A stretch of 64,000 nucleotides of DNA, from the NCBI RefSeq assembly GCF_027487935.1, contig NZ_JAIYCP010000009.1:1-64000 (forward strand), read 5' to 3'. The notes under the pieces were generated by a model. That model was not told where the DNA came from, did no database searches, and saw only the letters and a list, made by a program, of their open reading frames with translations. A program made the position numbers and the translations under genes. The stretch comes from Brevundimonas sp. Lineage in GTDB: Bacteria > Pseudomonadota > Alphaproteobacteria > Caulobacterales > Caulobacteraceae. Below, one piece after another: positions 45,141 to 55,376 of the stretch. Positions within the stretch are counted from its first letter, which is position 1; each line of letters begins with the position of its first letter.

Positions 45141-48100
45141 CTAGCCGACCGCCCGCACATTGTCGTTCGAGTCCCGGTCGATCCATTTGTTGAACGGATC
45201 GACGCCTGCGAACCGCGGCTCCCGCGTCGTGATGAAGCGCAGGGTCTGGACACCCGACCGGATCGGGCGCCGCTCCAGCTGGACCACATCGTCCTCGCCG
45301 AAACCCGCCTTGCCGGGCTCGACGGTGAAGAGGCCGACGTCGAACATCTCGTTCAGCGGCGCCGCGGTCTCGACCCCTTTGCCATCCGCATAAAGTTTGC
45401 GGGCGTCGACGGTGACCGCAACGTCCCAGCGGCCATCAGCGCGGCGCGTGGCCGTCACCCCGGTCGTCTTGACGTCATAGAGGGTGATCTTCTCGAACAG
45501 GTCGGTGATCAGGGCCTGTTTGTCCGCCGGAGCCTCGGCCCGGATGGCGGCGATCAGGTCGAGCGAGCGCGGATAGGGCGCGCCCTTGAAGGCGTACTGC
45601 GCCAGCACCCGGCGCAGGGCGCGGTTGACCGCCTCCTCGCCGATCTGGTCGCGCAACAGATACATGACCAGCCCGCCCTTCTGATAGTAGATGTAGGGCT
45701 GGTTCTCGACGCGTATCAGCGGCATCTCCTCCAGCCGCTCGGTGCCGCGTGCGCTGAGATAGCGGTCCAGCTCCTGCTTCAGGAAGCGACGGATCTGCTC
45801 CCGGCCGTACATCTTCTCCATGACCATCAGCGCGGAATACTGCGCCAGGGTCTCGGACAGGACGGTCGACCCCTGCTGGTCGGAACCCACCACCTGGTGT
45901 GCCCACCACTGGTGAGCGAACTCATGGGCCCCGACGTAGGTGACATAGTCGACCTTGGTCTCGTCGCTGAGGTCAGCGATGAAGCCGAGCCCTTCTGCCC
46001 AGGCAAAGGTGTTGGGATAGGACTGGGCGAACGCCCCGTAAGGGAACTCCACGATCCGCGCCTGCCGGAACTGGTAGGGGCTGAAATGGGTCTGGAAATA
46101 GTCCAGCGACGCCGACAGGGCGTCGAGCATCCGCGGCACATTGCGGTCATGGGCGGCGTCGTGGAAGACCACCATCTCTACCCCGTTGTGCGTCCGTGCG
46201 GTCCGCTCATAGCGGGCTGACTGCACCGAGAAGAAGTTCAGCACCGGGGACTCGGTCAAGAACCGGCTGGTGCGGCGGTCACCACGGACCACGTCCGAGA
46301 CCATCTGGCCCGGCGCGACCACGGTCTGGTCGGCCTCGGTCGAGATGGTGATGTCGGCGGTGACCCAGTCCGCCCCGATGTAGTTGCGGCGGCGGGCAGA
46401 CTCGTCCTCCAGCCGGGCGGGACGCAGCTCGGCCGGCAGGCCCGCCTTGCGGCGCTTGCTGCGATCGGTCAGCAGGCCCTGGCGGTCCATGCCGATCATC
46501 GGCGCGAACTCCATGTTGTTCACGAAGGTGCCGTTGTCGACCAGACGGGTGGTGTTGCCGTTGGCCCGGAAACCCCGCTGCTCCAGCACGGTCTCGAAGG
46601 TCACGGTGCGGCGTTCGCCGGGCTGCATCGGTTTGGCGAAACGGTAGATCCGGTATTCGAAATCCTTCCATTCGCGGGCGACGGTCGCGCCTTCGACGGT
46701 CAGGCTGACCATATCCAGATCGCCGGTCCAGCGCAGGTGGACCTCGGGCAGGGGCGCTGAGGTGTTGTTGACCAGAACATAGGTTCCGCGCGTGGTCAGC
46801 TTCGGCTGATGCGGACGCAGGTCCATGACCAGCCGCACATCGGCCACCGACGGCTGGGGCGTGGTCTCGTAGCGCAGCAGCGTCTTTTCGTAGGCGACCT
46901 GCTCGGCCTCCTGCTGGGTCTGGGTCCGGTACTCATTCCAGACATTGGTGTTCATGTAGATGAAGACACCGAGGCCGACGAAGGCCGCCAGGGCCGCCCC
47001 TCCGATCAGGCCCGCGGGGCCCTTCAGCCGGTGTGGCAGCCGCTTCAGGCGGGGCCACAGGCGGGTCTCGGTCCCGCGCCGCCACAGGGCATAGGCCAGC
47101 ACCAGCAGGATGACGGCAAACGCGCTCCAGTAGGCATCCAGCCAGGCCGCGAAGCCCGCGAAATCACCACGGCCGTTCATGTCCGACAAGGGCACGCCGA
47201 TGCCCGCACCGTAGCGGTAAAGGATATGGTCGAAGCCGAGGTTCGACAGCACCAGCGTCGAGATCAGATAGACGACCATGATCGCCCAGCCGACAAATTT
47301 GTTGGGCGACAGCGCCTGGACGAAGATCGCCAGAACGGCCAGTTGCAGGAAACTCAGCGACTGCGGGAACACGTACCAGAGCAGGTATTTGCCCAGCTCA
47401 TAGTCGGTGTACCCCTTGATCGTCTGGGTCACCACGCCGGCGAGGACGCCGATCAGCAGGGTCGAGATCAGGACCAGGGCCAGGGCCAGGGTCTTGGGGA
47501 CCAGGAAGGTCCAGTCCGGCGTCGACGAGGCGTCGACGATCTCGTGCACCTTGCGGTCCCGGTCGCGCCAGACCAGTTCGCCCGAATAGTAGATGGCGAT
47601 GACGATCGATATCAGGCCGAAGGTCCCGGTCAGGCCCTCGATCACCACGCGCGTCACCAGCAGGATCGGCGCGCCATAGATCTCTCCGGTGAAGAACAGG
47701 GTCGCCACAGCGAAGGCCATGGCCAGCAGGACCAGCACCACATAGGCCGGGCTCTTGAATACCAGCACCGTCTCGAACACGGCCCGGGACCACAGCTGGG
47801 TCAGGCCGCTGGCGAAGCCGTAGCTCGGGCGCGGCAGGGCGCCGACGGGGGTGACGACGACGTCCTTCTCGACCAGCGCCTTGAGACGATCCTGCTTCTT
47901 CAGCTTGGCCCCGCGCGGCGAGGGCCGGTAGAGCAGATAGGCGGCACCGAGGAAGGCCGCGCCGACCGCAGTCCAGATCACCCGGTTCCAGAGCAGCACG
48001 CCTTCCAGCGGGGCATTCAGCGTGTTCCGCTCGGCGGCGGTCCAGTATTTGGTGACCAGACCATAGGCGCCCGAGCCGAACGGCTCGGCCCAGGCCATGG

Positions 48101-48710
48101 CGACCTCGAACTCAGGCCGCGAGCCCAGCACACCGGTCGAGGCCAGATAGGCAATCAGGACCGCGACCACGCCGATATAGGTGGCCATCATCGACCGGGT
48201 GATCGTGGCCAGCATGAAGAACAGGGCCGAGGTCAGGAACAGGCCGGTCAGGCCGAATACGAGGTAGGCATAAACATAGTCACCCAGCCGCAAGGGCCCG
48301 ATCGTCTCGGGATCGACCCAGGGCATGAAGGTGCCCGCCAGGGTGCCGAGGGCGATGCTCATGTAGCACAGCGCCACGGCCGCAAAGGCCCCCAGGAAGC
48401 GGCCATACAGATAGGCGCCCTTGGTGATCCGCGTGGACAGGATCATCGGCCCGAAGCCGGTTTGGGTGTCACGCGCCACGACGTTGGCCACGATCGCCGT
48501 CGTCGCCAGCATGAAGAAGACGTTGAAGATGATGTGCGCGATCGCCAGCGAGAAGGGCGCGTTCACGAGCACATTGCCGCCCGACCCGATCTGGACGTTC
48601 GGACTGGCGACCGCGCCGAAGGCCAGCAGGCCGAAGATGATGGCGATGACCCAGAAGGCCGGCTGGCGCAGCTGGTAGCGGAATTCGAAACTGGCGATCC
48701 TGGCGAACAT
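45141..48710 (-). CDS. ABC transporter permease fused to an M1-family aminopeptidase
   Basis: The product is 1189 residues from the ATG at 48710 (MFARIASFEFRYQLRQ). The N-terminal half holds about twelve membrane segments of an ABC-2-like permease. The C-terminal half is a gluzincin M1 peptidase domain with 'GAHEFAHQWWAHQVVGSDQQ' (HExxH) followed by the third ligand Glu in 'STVLSETLAQYSAL'. The peptidase should face the periplasm. The partner ATPase gene is ten bases upstream. The family is known in several phyla but the substrate is unknown. Confidence 0.9.
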   Translation of the reverse strand: MFARIASFEFRYQLRQPAFWVIAIIFGLLAFGAVASPNVQIGSGGNVLVNAPFSLAIAHIIFNVFFMLATTAIVANVVARDTQTGFGPMILSTRITKGAYLYGRFLGAFAAVALCYMSIALGTLAGTFMPWVDPETIGPLRLGDYVYAYLVFGLTGLFLTSALFFMLATITRSMMATYIGVVAVLIAYLASTGVLGSRPEFEVAMAWAEPFGSGAYGLVTKYWTAAERNTLNAPLEGVLLWNRVIWTAVGAAFLGAAYLLYRPSPRGAKLKKQDRLKALVEKDVVVTPVGALPRPSYGFASGLTQLWSRAVFETVLVFKSPAYVVLVLLAMAFAVATLFFTGEIYGAPILLVTRVVIEGLTGTFGLISIVIAIYYSGELVWRDRDRKVHEIVDASSTPDWTFLVPKTLALALVLISTLLIGVLAGVVTQTIKGYTDYELGKYLLWYVFPQSLSFLQLAVLAIFVQALSPNKFVGWAIMVVYLISTLVLSNLGFDHILYRYGAGIGVPLSDMNGRGDFAGFAAWLDAYWSAFAVILLVLAYALWRRGTETRLWPRLKRLPHRLKGPAGLIGGAALAAFVGLGVFIYMNTNVWNEYRTQTQQEAEQVAYEKTLLRYETTPQPSVADVRLVMDLRPHQPKLTTRGTYVLVNNTSAPLPEVHLRWTGDLDMVSLTVEGATVAREWKDFEYRIYRFAKPMQPGERRTVTFETVLEQRGFRANGNTTRLVDNGTFVNNMEFAPMIGMDRQGLLTDRSKRRKAGLPAELRPARLEDESARRRNYIGADWVTADITISTEADQTVVAPGQMVSDVVRGDRRTSRFLTESPVLNFFSVQSARYERTARTHNGVEMVVFHDAAHDRNVPRMLDALSASLDYFQTHFSPYQFRQARIVEFPYGAFAQSYPNTFAWAEGLGFIADLSDETKVDYVTYVGAHEFAHQWWAHQVVGSDQQGSTVLSETLAQYSALMVMEKMYGREQIRRFLKQELDRYLSARGTERLEEMPLIRVENQPYIYYQKGGLVMYLLRDQIGEEAVNRALRRVLAQYAFKGAPYPRSLDLIAAIRAEAPADKQALITDLFEKITLYDVKTTGVTATRRADGRWDVAVTVDARKLYADGKGVETAAPLNEMFDVGLFTVEPGKAGFGEDDVVQLERRPIRSGVQTLRFITTREPRFAGVDPFNKWIDRDSNDNVRAVG

Positions 48711-48720
48711 GATCCGTTCC

Positions 48721-49599
48721 TCAGGCCGCGCGGCGCGAGGCGTTGACGGTCGCCAGATAGACATCCTCAAGCCCGCCCGGTGCCGGCTCGAACCCGTCAC
48801 CCGGATGGGTGTCAGACAGGACGTGGATCACGGTACGGCCGGCGAAGAGCCGGCTCGAAATGACATTGTGGGCCTTGCTGAATGCGGCCAGGTCGGCCTT
48901 GTCGACGGTTCTGGTCCAGACCCGCCCCTCGAGCGTATGCATCAGCTCGATCGGCGCGCCTTCGAGCTGGATCTTGCCGCCGGCCAGCACCGCCATGCGG
49001 GGGCACAGGTCGGTGACGTCCTCGACGATATGGGTCGACAGGATGATGACGACATTCTCGCCGACCTCGGCCAGCAGGTTGAGGAAGCGGTTGCGCTCTT
49101 CCGGGTCGAGGCCGGCGGTCGGCTCGTCGACAATGATCAGTTCGGGGTTGCCGATCAGGGCCTGGGCAATGCCGAAGCGCTGGCGCATGCCGCCCGAGAA
49201 GCCGGCCAGCGCCTTGCCCCGCACGGGCCAGAGATTGACCTGGTTCAGCAGGGCCTCGACCGTCTGCTTGCGATCCCTGCCGTTGGAGATGCCCTTCAGC
49301 ACCGCCATGTGATCCAGCATGTCGTAGGCGGAAACGCGCGGATAGACGCCGAAATCCTGGGGCAGATAACCGAGCACACGGCGGAGCTGGTCCGGGGTCC
49401 GGATCACATCGATGTCGCCGAACCGGATCGAGCCCGAGGTCGGCGTCTGCAGCGTCGCGATCGACCGCATGAGGGTCGATTTGCCCGCACCGTTGGGCCC
49501 CAGCAGGCCGAACATCCCCTTGGGAATGCTCAGGCTGACGCCGTCCAGCGCCCGTGTCCCATTGCCGTAGACATGGGTCAGGTTTTCGATCGTCAGCAT
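48721..49599 (-). CDS. ABC transporter ATP-binding protein
   Basis: The product is 292 residues. Walker A 'GLLGPNGAGKSTLMRSIATL', signature 'GFSGGMRQRFGIAQALIGNP', Walker B 'LIIVDEPTAGLDPEER' and the H-loop 'ILSTHIVEDV' are intact. A C-terminal extension of about 75 residues follows. GAGGAGGG precedes the ATG at 49599. It forms a transporter with the downstream permease-peptidase fusion. Confidence 0.95.
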   Translation of the reverse strand: MLTIENLTHVYGNGTRALDGVSLSIPKGMFGLLGPNGAGKSTLMRSIATLQTPTSGSIRFGDIDVIRTPDQLRRVLGYLPQDFGVYPRVSAYDMLDHMAVLKGISNGRDRKQTVEALLNQVNLWPVRGKALAGFSGGMRQRFGIAQALIGNPELIIVDEPTAGLDPEERNRFLNLLAEVGENVVIILSTHIVEDVTDLCPRMAVLAGGKIQLEGAPIELMHTLEGRVWTRTVDKADLAAFSKAHNVISSRLFAGRTVIHVLSDTHPGDGFEPAPGGLEDVYLATVNASRRAA

Positions 49600-49825
49600 G
49601 GGAGCCCTCCTCAAAGTCAAGGAGTCTTGTCATTCAGCAATTCGGCTAGCAAGTTACGTTTCTGACAGGTTGCCGGCCCCACCCTGCAAGGGGCGCAGCC
49701 GACCGACGCAATCCCGCCTCCATGACGCCCGGAGTCCGGTATTTGCTGTCGAAACCGCACCGCCTATCTGTAAGCGCGTCAAACCGTTAGACTAACGACC
49801 CAATCCCGTTGGAACCGCCGCCCCC

Positions 49826-51637
49826 GTGTTGAAGAACCTGCTCCCCAGCAAGCCGGGCACCGAGCCCCTCGCCGAGGCGCTGAGGGCGTGCAAGACCCAT
49901 TTCATCTGGGCCTTTGTGTTCTCGGCCCTGGTCAATCTGCTGTATCTGACCCCCACCCTCTACATGATGCAGGTCTATGATCGCGTCGTGCCGACCGGGG
50001 GGCTGACCACCCTGGTTCTGATCACCGCGGTCGCCGTCTTCGCGCTCGCGGCGCTGGCGGCGCTGGACTGGTTGCGGGGCCGGCTGATGCTGCGCGCCGG
50101 GCTGCGGCTGGACCGGCTGCTGTCCGGCAAGGTTCTGTCGCGGGTCGTCGATCTTCAGGCGAAATCACCCAACACCCAGGCCTTGCGTGAGTTCGACCAT
50201 GTCCGGGGCGCCATCGGCGGTCAGGGCATGCTGGCCCTGTTCGATGCGCCCTGGACCCCGATCTACCTGCTGTGCTGCTTCCTGCTTCACCCGGCCATCG
50301 GGCTGCTGACCCTGGTCGGCGGGATCATTCTGTTCGCCCTCGCCTGGCTGAACGAGCGCGACACCCGGCCTCGCCTGAACAAGGCCATCCAGTCTCAGAA
50401 CCACGCCTATGCCGCCCAGGAGGGTGTCGCCAGCCAGGCCGAGGTCGTCCGGGCCCTGGGCATGCGCCAGTCCTCGATCGCGCGTCAGATCGAGCAGCGC
50501 CAGCTGGCCACCGCCGCCCAGGCCGACGCCCAGCTGGCCGGTGGCCACTATTCCGGCGCGATCAAATTTCTTCGGCTCGTGTTGCAGTCCGCAGCGCTGG
50601 GCCTCGCCGCCTGGCTGGCGGTGAAGGGCGACATCACCCCGGGCTCCATCATCGCCGCCTCGGTGCTGCTGAGCCGCGCCGTGGCTCCGGTCGAACTGGT
50701 GGTCGGCGTCTGGCCCAGCCTCGTGCAGGCGGTCGCCAGCTGGAAGACCCTGACCGACCTGTTCGCGGGTACCGCCTCGGTCGAACGCGAACGCACCACC
50801 CTGCCCGACCCCAGGGGCCGGTTGCAGGTCGAGGGGGTCTCGGTGAAATTTCCGGACACCGAGGCGCCGCAACTTCGGAGCGTCACCTTTGCGCTGAAAC
50901 CCGGCGAAACCCTGGGCATCGTCGGCTCAAGCGGTTCGGGCAAGACCACGCTGGCGCGGGTCATCGCCGGGGCCTTCAAGCCGCAGGGCGGCACCGTGCG
51001 GCTCGACGGCGCCGAGTATGACGCGCGGGACGGTGACGAACTGGCGCGCTGGATCGGCTATCTGCCCCAGGTCCCCAGCCTGTTCGCCGGCTCGATCAAG
51101 GACAATATCTCGCGGTTTTCGACCGCCATCGGGGTGGATCAGGAAACGGCCGACCGGGACGCGGTCAAGGCGGCCATGGCGGCGGGGGCCCATGAGCTGA
51201 TCCTGCGCCTGCCGAACGGCTACGATACCCGGCTCGGCCCCCATGGCCAGGGCCTTTCCGCCGGTCAGGCCCAGCGCGTCGCCCTGGCCCGGGCGCTCTA
51301 TCGGGACCCCGTTCTGCTGGTGCTGGACGAGCCCAATTCCAACCTCGACCAGGAAGGCGAGGCCGCCCTGATGCAGGCCATTCTGGGGGCCGCCGCCCGT
51401 GGCGCGGCCGTGGTCATCATCGCCCACCGGGCCGGGGTTCTGGCGCGGGTCGACCGGCTGCTGATGATGCGGGACGGCGTCGTCCAGCTGGAGGGACCGC
51501 GCGAGGAGGTGCTGGAGAAGATGCGCGCCACCGCCGGCCGTCCCGCCCAGCCGGCCCAGCCACCGACATCCCGGCCAAATCAGCAGCAGCCCCAGCCGCC
51601 CGCGCAACCGGCCAGCCAGCCCCGGCGCACCCAATGA
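49826..51637 (+). CDS. Type I secretion ABC transporter (PrtD/HasD/RsaD-like)
   Basis: The product is 603 residues from GTG at 49826. An N-terminal membrane domain with about six segments starts 'HFIWAFVFSALVNLLYLTPT' and contains 'LREFDHVRGAIGGQGMLALFDAPW'-like blocks (in part). The C-terminal ATPase has Walker A 'GIVGSSGSGKTTLARVIAGA', signature 'GQGLSAGQAQRVALARAL' and Walker B 'VLLVLDEPNSNLD'. There is no C39 peptidase domain, typical of exporters of proteins with C-terminal signals such as the S-layer protein RsaA. A Pro/Gln-rich tail ends it. The MFP gene overlaps by four bases. Confidence 0.9.
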   Translation: MLKNLLPSKPGTEPLAEALRACKTHFIWAFVFSALVNLLYLTPTLYMMQVYDRVVPTGGLTTLVLITAVAVFALAALAALDWLRGRLMLRAGLRLDRLLSGKVLSRVVDLQAKSPNTQALREFDHVRGAIGGQGMLALFDAPWTPIYLLCCFLLHPAIGLLTLVGGIILFALAWLNERDTRPRLNKAIQSQNHAYAAQEGVASQAEVVRALGMRQSSIARQIEQRQLATAAQADAQLAGGHYSGAIKFLRLVLQSAALGLAAWLAVKGDITPGSIIAASVLLSRAVAPVELVVGVWPSLVQAVASWKTLTDLFAGTASVERERTTLPDPRGRLQVEGVSVKFPDTEAPQLRSVTFALKPGETLGIVGSSGSGKTTLARVIAGAFKPQGGTVRLDGAEYDARDGDELARWIGYLPQVPSLFAGSIKDNISRFSTAIGVDQETADRDAVKAAMAAGAHELILRLPNGYDTRLGPHGQGLSAGQAQRVALARALYRDPVLLVLDEPNSNLDQEGEAALMQAILGAAARGAAVVIIAHRAGVLARVDRLLMMRDGVVQLEGPREEVLEKMRATAGRPAQPAQPPTSRPNQQQPQPPAQPASQPRRTQ

Positions 51638-53019
51638 CCGAGGCCGGTGCCCCGCCAGACCCGACGCCGCCCGCGCCCGACGGCCCCGTGCCGCCGACAC
51701 CACCCGCCGGTCCGGCCCTGACCCTCGACAACCCCCGTCGCGAGCTGGTCGTCGGGGGCGCGATCATTGTCCTGTTCTTTGTGATCTTCCTCGGTTGGGC
51801 CGCGCTGGCCCCCCTCGATGCCGGTGCCTATGCCCAGGGCCAGATCGCCATTTCGGGCAATCGGCAGGCCGTGCAGCATCGCGAGGGCGGGGTTGTGAGC
51901 GCCCTGCTGGTGGCTGAGGGCGATACGGTGCGCAGCGGCCAGGTCTTGCTGCAGCTGTCCAGCGGCGAGCTCAAGGCCATCGAACGCGGCGCCTCCAGCC
52001 AGTACTTTGCCCTGATCGCCCAGCGGGCCCGGCTGATCGCCGAACGCGACAGACTCGGCAGTATTCCAAGCCCCGCCGAGTTCGCCAACCTGCCGGTTGA
52101 GGACCAGCGGCTGGCCCGCGAGTCCCTGCGCATCCAGCAGCAGCAGTTCGGCGCACGCCGAACCGGTCGAACCACCGAGACCGGTGTGCTGGGCCAGCGC
52201 GTCGCCCAGTTGAATGAGCAGATCGCCGGCTATGAGGGCCAGATCGTCGCCAATGTCGAGCAGCAGCGCCTGATTCAGGAGGAGCTGGCGGGTATGCGCC
52301 GCCTCGCCGAACAGGGTTTCGCCCCCCTGACCCGGGTGCGGGCGCTGGAACGGACCGCCGCCCAGCTGGACGGTGAGCTGGGGTCCCTCCGGGCCCAGAT
52401 CGCCCAGTCGCGGGAAGCCGTCGGCGAGGCCCGGCTGCAGATGTCCGGCGTCTCGACCCGGATGAATGAGGATGTGGCCGACCAGCTGCGCCAGATCGAT
52501 GTGCAGCTGAACGAAGTCAAACCTCGCATGGACGAGCTGCGGGCCCAACTCGCGCGCAATCAGGTGCGGGCGCCGGTCTCGGGCGAGGTCGTCGGCCTGA
52601 CCATCTTCACCCAGGGCGGCGTCATCCAGGCGGGCCAGACCCTGATGGAGATCGTGCCCCGCGATGCCTCCCAGGTTATCGTCGCCCAGATCGCGCCCAA
52701 TGACGTCGACAACCTGCGGATCGGACAGACCACCGAGGTCCGCTTCCCCGGCCTGCGCGAGCGCAACCCGCCGATCATCCGCGGCCGGGTCACCCGCATT
52801 TCCGCTGACAGTTTCACGGTCCAGGAGACCGGGGCCCGTTATTTCCGGGCCGAGATCATCGTCCCCGCCGCCGAACTGGCCAAACTCGGCCGGGGTGCTG
52901 AAACCCTGCGCCCCGGCGCGCCCGTCGAGGTGGTGGTGCTGCTGCGCAAGCGGACGGCGCTCGGCTATCTGCTGGAACCCCTGACCAACCAGCTGTGGCG
53001 GTCGGGAAGCGGGCAATAG
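51634..53019 (+). CDS. Type I secretion membrane fusion protein (HlyD/PrtE/RsaE-like)
   Basis: The product is 461 residues. A Pro-rich cytoplasmic N-terminus is followed by one membrane segment ('IIVLFFVIFLGWAALAPL'), then the lipoyl/barrel-sandwich part 'VQHREGGVVSALLVAEGDTV', a long coiled coil rich in Gln and Glu (residues about 140-310), and the returning half 'VRAPVSGEVVGLTIFTQGGV'. It links the ABC pump to an outer-membrane TolC-type protein. Neither a TolC gene nor a substrate gene is in the window. Confidence 0.92.
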   Translation: MTEAGAPPDPTPPAPDGPVPPTPPAGPALTLDNPRRELVVGGAIIVLFFVIFLGWAALAPLDAGAYAQGQIAISGNRQAVQHREGGVVSALLVAEGDTVRSGQVLLQLSSGELKAIERGASSQYFALIAQRARLIAERDRLGSIPSPAEFANLPVEDQRLARESLRIQQQQFGARRTGRTTETGVLGQRVAQLNEQIAGYEGQIVANVEQQRLIQEELAGMRRLAEQGFAPLTRVRALERTAAQLDGELGSLRAQIAQSREAVGEARLQMSGVSTRMNEDVADQLRQIDVQLNEVKPRMDELRAQLARNQVRAPVSGEVVGLTIFTQGGVIQAGQTLMEIVPRDASQVIVAQIAPNDVDNLRIGQTTEVRFPGLRERNPPIIRGRVTRISADSFTVQETGARYFRAEIIVPAAELAKLGRGAETLRPGAPVEVVVLLRKRTALGYLLEPLTNQLWRSGSGQ

Positions 53020-53025
53020 GGTCGA

Positions 53026-53133
53026 GGGATTAGGGATTAGGGCTTAGGGCTTAGGGCTTAGGGAGAGGTTGGGCCGGGCGCTGTGACGGAGCCCGCGGCT
53101 CCGCTCATCCCTAATCCCTAAGCCCTAAGCCCT
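53026..53133. repeat. Inverted heptad arrays with telomere-like 'ttaggg' runs
   Basis: The left arm (53026-53063) has six GGG runs separated by ATTA or CTTA. The right arm (53107-53133) is the inverted counterpart with CCCTAA runs. The arms can pair as a hairpin, or the G-rich strand could form a G-quadruplex. The array lies between two convergent genes, and its right arm supplies the stop codon of glcB. Confidence 0.85.
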
Positions 53134-55254
53134 CCCCTTCGCCCTCCCCTTCGCCCTCCCCTTCGTCCTCAGCCTGAACGCATGCAGCAACGGCTCCGTA
53201 TAGCCGTTCGGCTGGGCGACGCCGTCGAAGACCAGGGCGCGGGCGGCCTGGAAGGCGAGGCTGGCGGCGGGATCAGTGGCCATCGGCTGGTAGAGGGGGT
53301 CGCCGGCGTTCTGGGCGTCGACCTTCGCCGCCATACGCAGCAGGGCGGCATCGACCTGTTCGGCCGTGCAGACGCCGTGCAGCAGCCAGTTGGCCATATG
53401 CTGGGACGAGATGCGCAGGGTGGCGCGGTCTTCCATCAGGCCGATATCGTGGATGTCAGGCACCTTGGAACAGCCGACGCCCTGGTCGATCCAGCGCACT
53501 ACATAGCCGAGCAGGCCCTGGGCGTTGTTGACGAGCTCCTCGGCGATCTCCGCCCCGGACCAGTTGACGCCACGGGCCAGTGGCGGGGTCAGCAGGTCGT
53601 CGAGACCGGGGACCGGTCGCGCCGCTATGGCGTCCCGCAGGGCGAAGACGTCGGTCTGGTGATAGTGGAGGGCGTGCAGGGTCGCGGCGGTCGGACTGGG
53701 CGTCCAGGCGGTGTTGGCGCCGGTCTTCGGGTGGGCCGCCTTCTGTTCCAGCATGTCGGCCATGCGGTCGGGCGCGGCCCACATGCCCTTGCCGATCTGG
53801 GCCCTGCCCGACAGGCCACAGGCCAGGCCGATGGCGACATTGCGGGCCTCATAGGCGGCGATCCAGGCGGAGGCCTTGATGTCGCCCTTGCGCACCACCG
53901 GACCGGCCTGCATCGCCGTGTGGATCTCGTCGCCGGTGCGGTCGAGGAAGCCGGTGTTGATGAAGACGATCCGGTCCCGGACCGCATGGATACAGGCCGC
54001 GAGATTGGCCGAGGTGCGGCGCTCCTCGTCCATGACCCCGACCTTGACCGTATGCCGCGCCAGCCCCAGCAGGTCCTCGACCGCATCGAACAGGGCGTTG
54101 GTGAAGGCGCATTCGTCCGGCCCGTGCATCTTGGGTTTGACGATATAGATCGAGCCTTCACGGCTGTTGCGGACCGTCCCGGGACCCTTGAGGTCGTGCA
54201 GGCCGATCAGGCTGGTGACGATGGCGTCCAGGACGCCCTCGGGCGCGTCGGACCCGTCCGCCAGCCGCACGGCCGGCGTCGTCATAAGGTGGCCGACGTT
54301 GCGCACGAACAGCAGCGACCGGCCCGGCAGGGTCACGGCCGAGCCGTCGGCCGCTGTGAAAGCCCGGTCGGGGTTCAGGGCGCGGGTCATCGACCGGCCG
54401 CCCTTGTCGAAGGTCTCGACCAGATCGCCCTTCATCAGGCCCAGCCAGTTGCGATACGCCGCGACCTTGTCGGCGGCGTCCACGGCAGCGACCGAGTCCT
54501 CGAGATCGACGATGGTCGACAGGGCCGACTCCAGCACGACGTCAGCAATGCCCGACGGATCATCGCGGCCGATGGGATGGTCGCGGTCGAACACGACCTC
54601 GATATGCAGGCCGTTGTGGCGGAACAGCCGCCCGCGCGCGCTGTGGCCGACATACTGGCCGGGATCGCGCAGGGCGATGCCGCCGTGCGGATCGCCCGGA
54701 TCGGCCCATGACCCCTGGGCCAGCGGCACCGCCTCGTCGAGGAAGGCCTTGGCCCGCGCCACGACCCGCGCCCCGCGCGCGGCGTTATAGGGTCCCGGCG
54801 GCGGCAGGTCGCCCAGCGCATCCGTGCCGTACAGGGCGTCATACAGGCTGCCCCAGCGGGCGTTGGCAGCGTTGAGCACGAACCGGGCGTTGAGGCTCGG
54901 CACCACCAGTTGCGGCCCGGCCAGGGTCGCGACCTCGGCGTCGACGTTGCGCGTGCCGATGGTGAAGGGCGCGGGCTCCGCGACCAGATAGCCGATCTCG
55001 CGCAGGAAGGCCTCGGTGGCCGCGCCGTCATGGGCCGCGCCCCGCCGTCCAAGATGCCAGGCGTCGATCCGGGCCTGGAGGTCGTCGCGGACCGCCAGCA
55101 GCCGCCGGTTCTCCGGTGCGAACCGGGCGAAGATGGCGGCGACGCCGGACCAGAAGGCGTCCGCCTCCAGCCCGGTCCCCGGCAGGGCCTCGGCCTCGAT
55201 GAAGGCGGCCAGTTCCCCGGCGACCTCAAGACCGGCACGCGGCGTCATCGACAT
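53125..55254 (-). CDS. glcB: Malate synthase G
   Basis: The glyoxylate-cycle enzyme joins glyoxylate and acetyl-CoA to malate. The 709-residue product has '[20 protein letters not shown]', '[20 protein letters not shown]', '[19 protein letters not shown]' and '[18 protein letters not shown]', the conserved blocks of the G isoform. The ATG at 55254 has GAGGAG upstream. The last residues '[12 protein letters not shown]' come from a 12-base tandem repeat next to the heptad array, and the stop TAG is part of a 'cttaggg' unit, so the C-terminus has been altered by repeats. No isocitrate lyase gene is nearby. Confidence 0.96.
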   Translation of the reverse strand: MSMTPRAGLEVAGELAAFIEAEALPGTGLEADAFWSGVAAIFARFAPENRRLLAVRDDLQARIDAWHLGRRGAAHDGAATEAFLREIGYLVAEPAPFTIGTRNVDAEVATLAGPQLVVPSLNARFVLNAANARWGSLYDALYGTDALGDLPPPGPYNAARGARVVARAKAFLDEAVPLAQGSWADPGDPHGGIALRDPGQYVGHSARGRLFRHNGLHIEVVFDRDHPIGRDDPSGIADVVLESALSTIVDLEDSVAAVDAADKVAAYRNWLGLMKGDLVETFDKGGRSMTRALNPDRAFTAADGSAVTLPGRSLLFVRNVGHLMTTPAVRLADGSDAPEGVLDAIVTSLIGLHDLKGPGTVRNSREGSIYIVKPKMHGPDECAFTNALFDAVEDLLGLARHTVKVGVMDEERRTSANLAACIHAVRDRIVFINTGFLDRTGDEIHTAMQAGPVVRKGDIKASAWIAAYEARNVAIGLACGLSGRAQIGKGMWAAPDRMADMLEQKAAHPKTGANTAWTPSPTAATLHALHYHQTDVFALRDAIAARPVPGLDDLLTPPLARGVNWSGAEIAEELVNNAQGLLGYVVRWIDQGVGCSKVPDIHDIGLMEDRATLRISSQHMANWLLHGVCTAEQVDAALLRMAAKVDAQNAGDPLYQPMATDPAASLAFQAARALVFDGVAQPNGYTEPLLHAFRLRTKGRAKGRAKGRA

Positions 55255-55376
55255 GGAGCACTCCTCGGGGCGGGACTGAAACATTCCGTGATGACCTCGG
55301 GGAAGTCGAGGGGATTTTTGCACCTGCGAAGAAGACGGCATTTGCACGGGCACAGGAGAAGCGCATCATCGACCCC

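Noticed and set aside
44857-45186. Small ORFs on both strands in the dispersed repeat E
   Set aside because: They are translations of an inverted repeat; the sequence recurs at 1-152 without keeping a frame.
46809-48746. A 645-codon plus-strand open frame opposite the ABC-peptidase fusion
   Set aside because: Low-complexity Gln/Asp/Gly/Arg composition with no motif; the minus strand has membrane segments and an M1 peptidase domain in frame.
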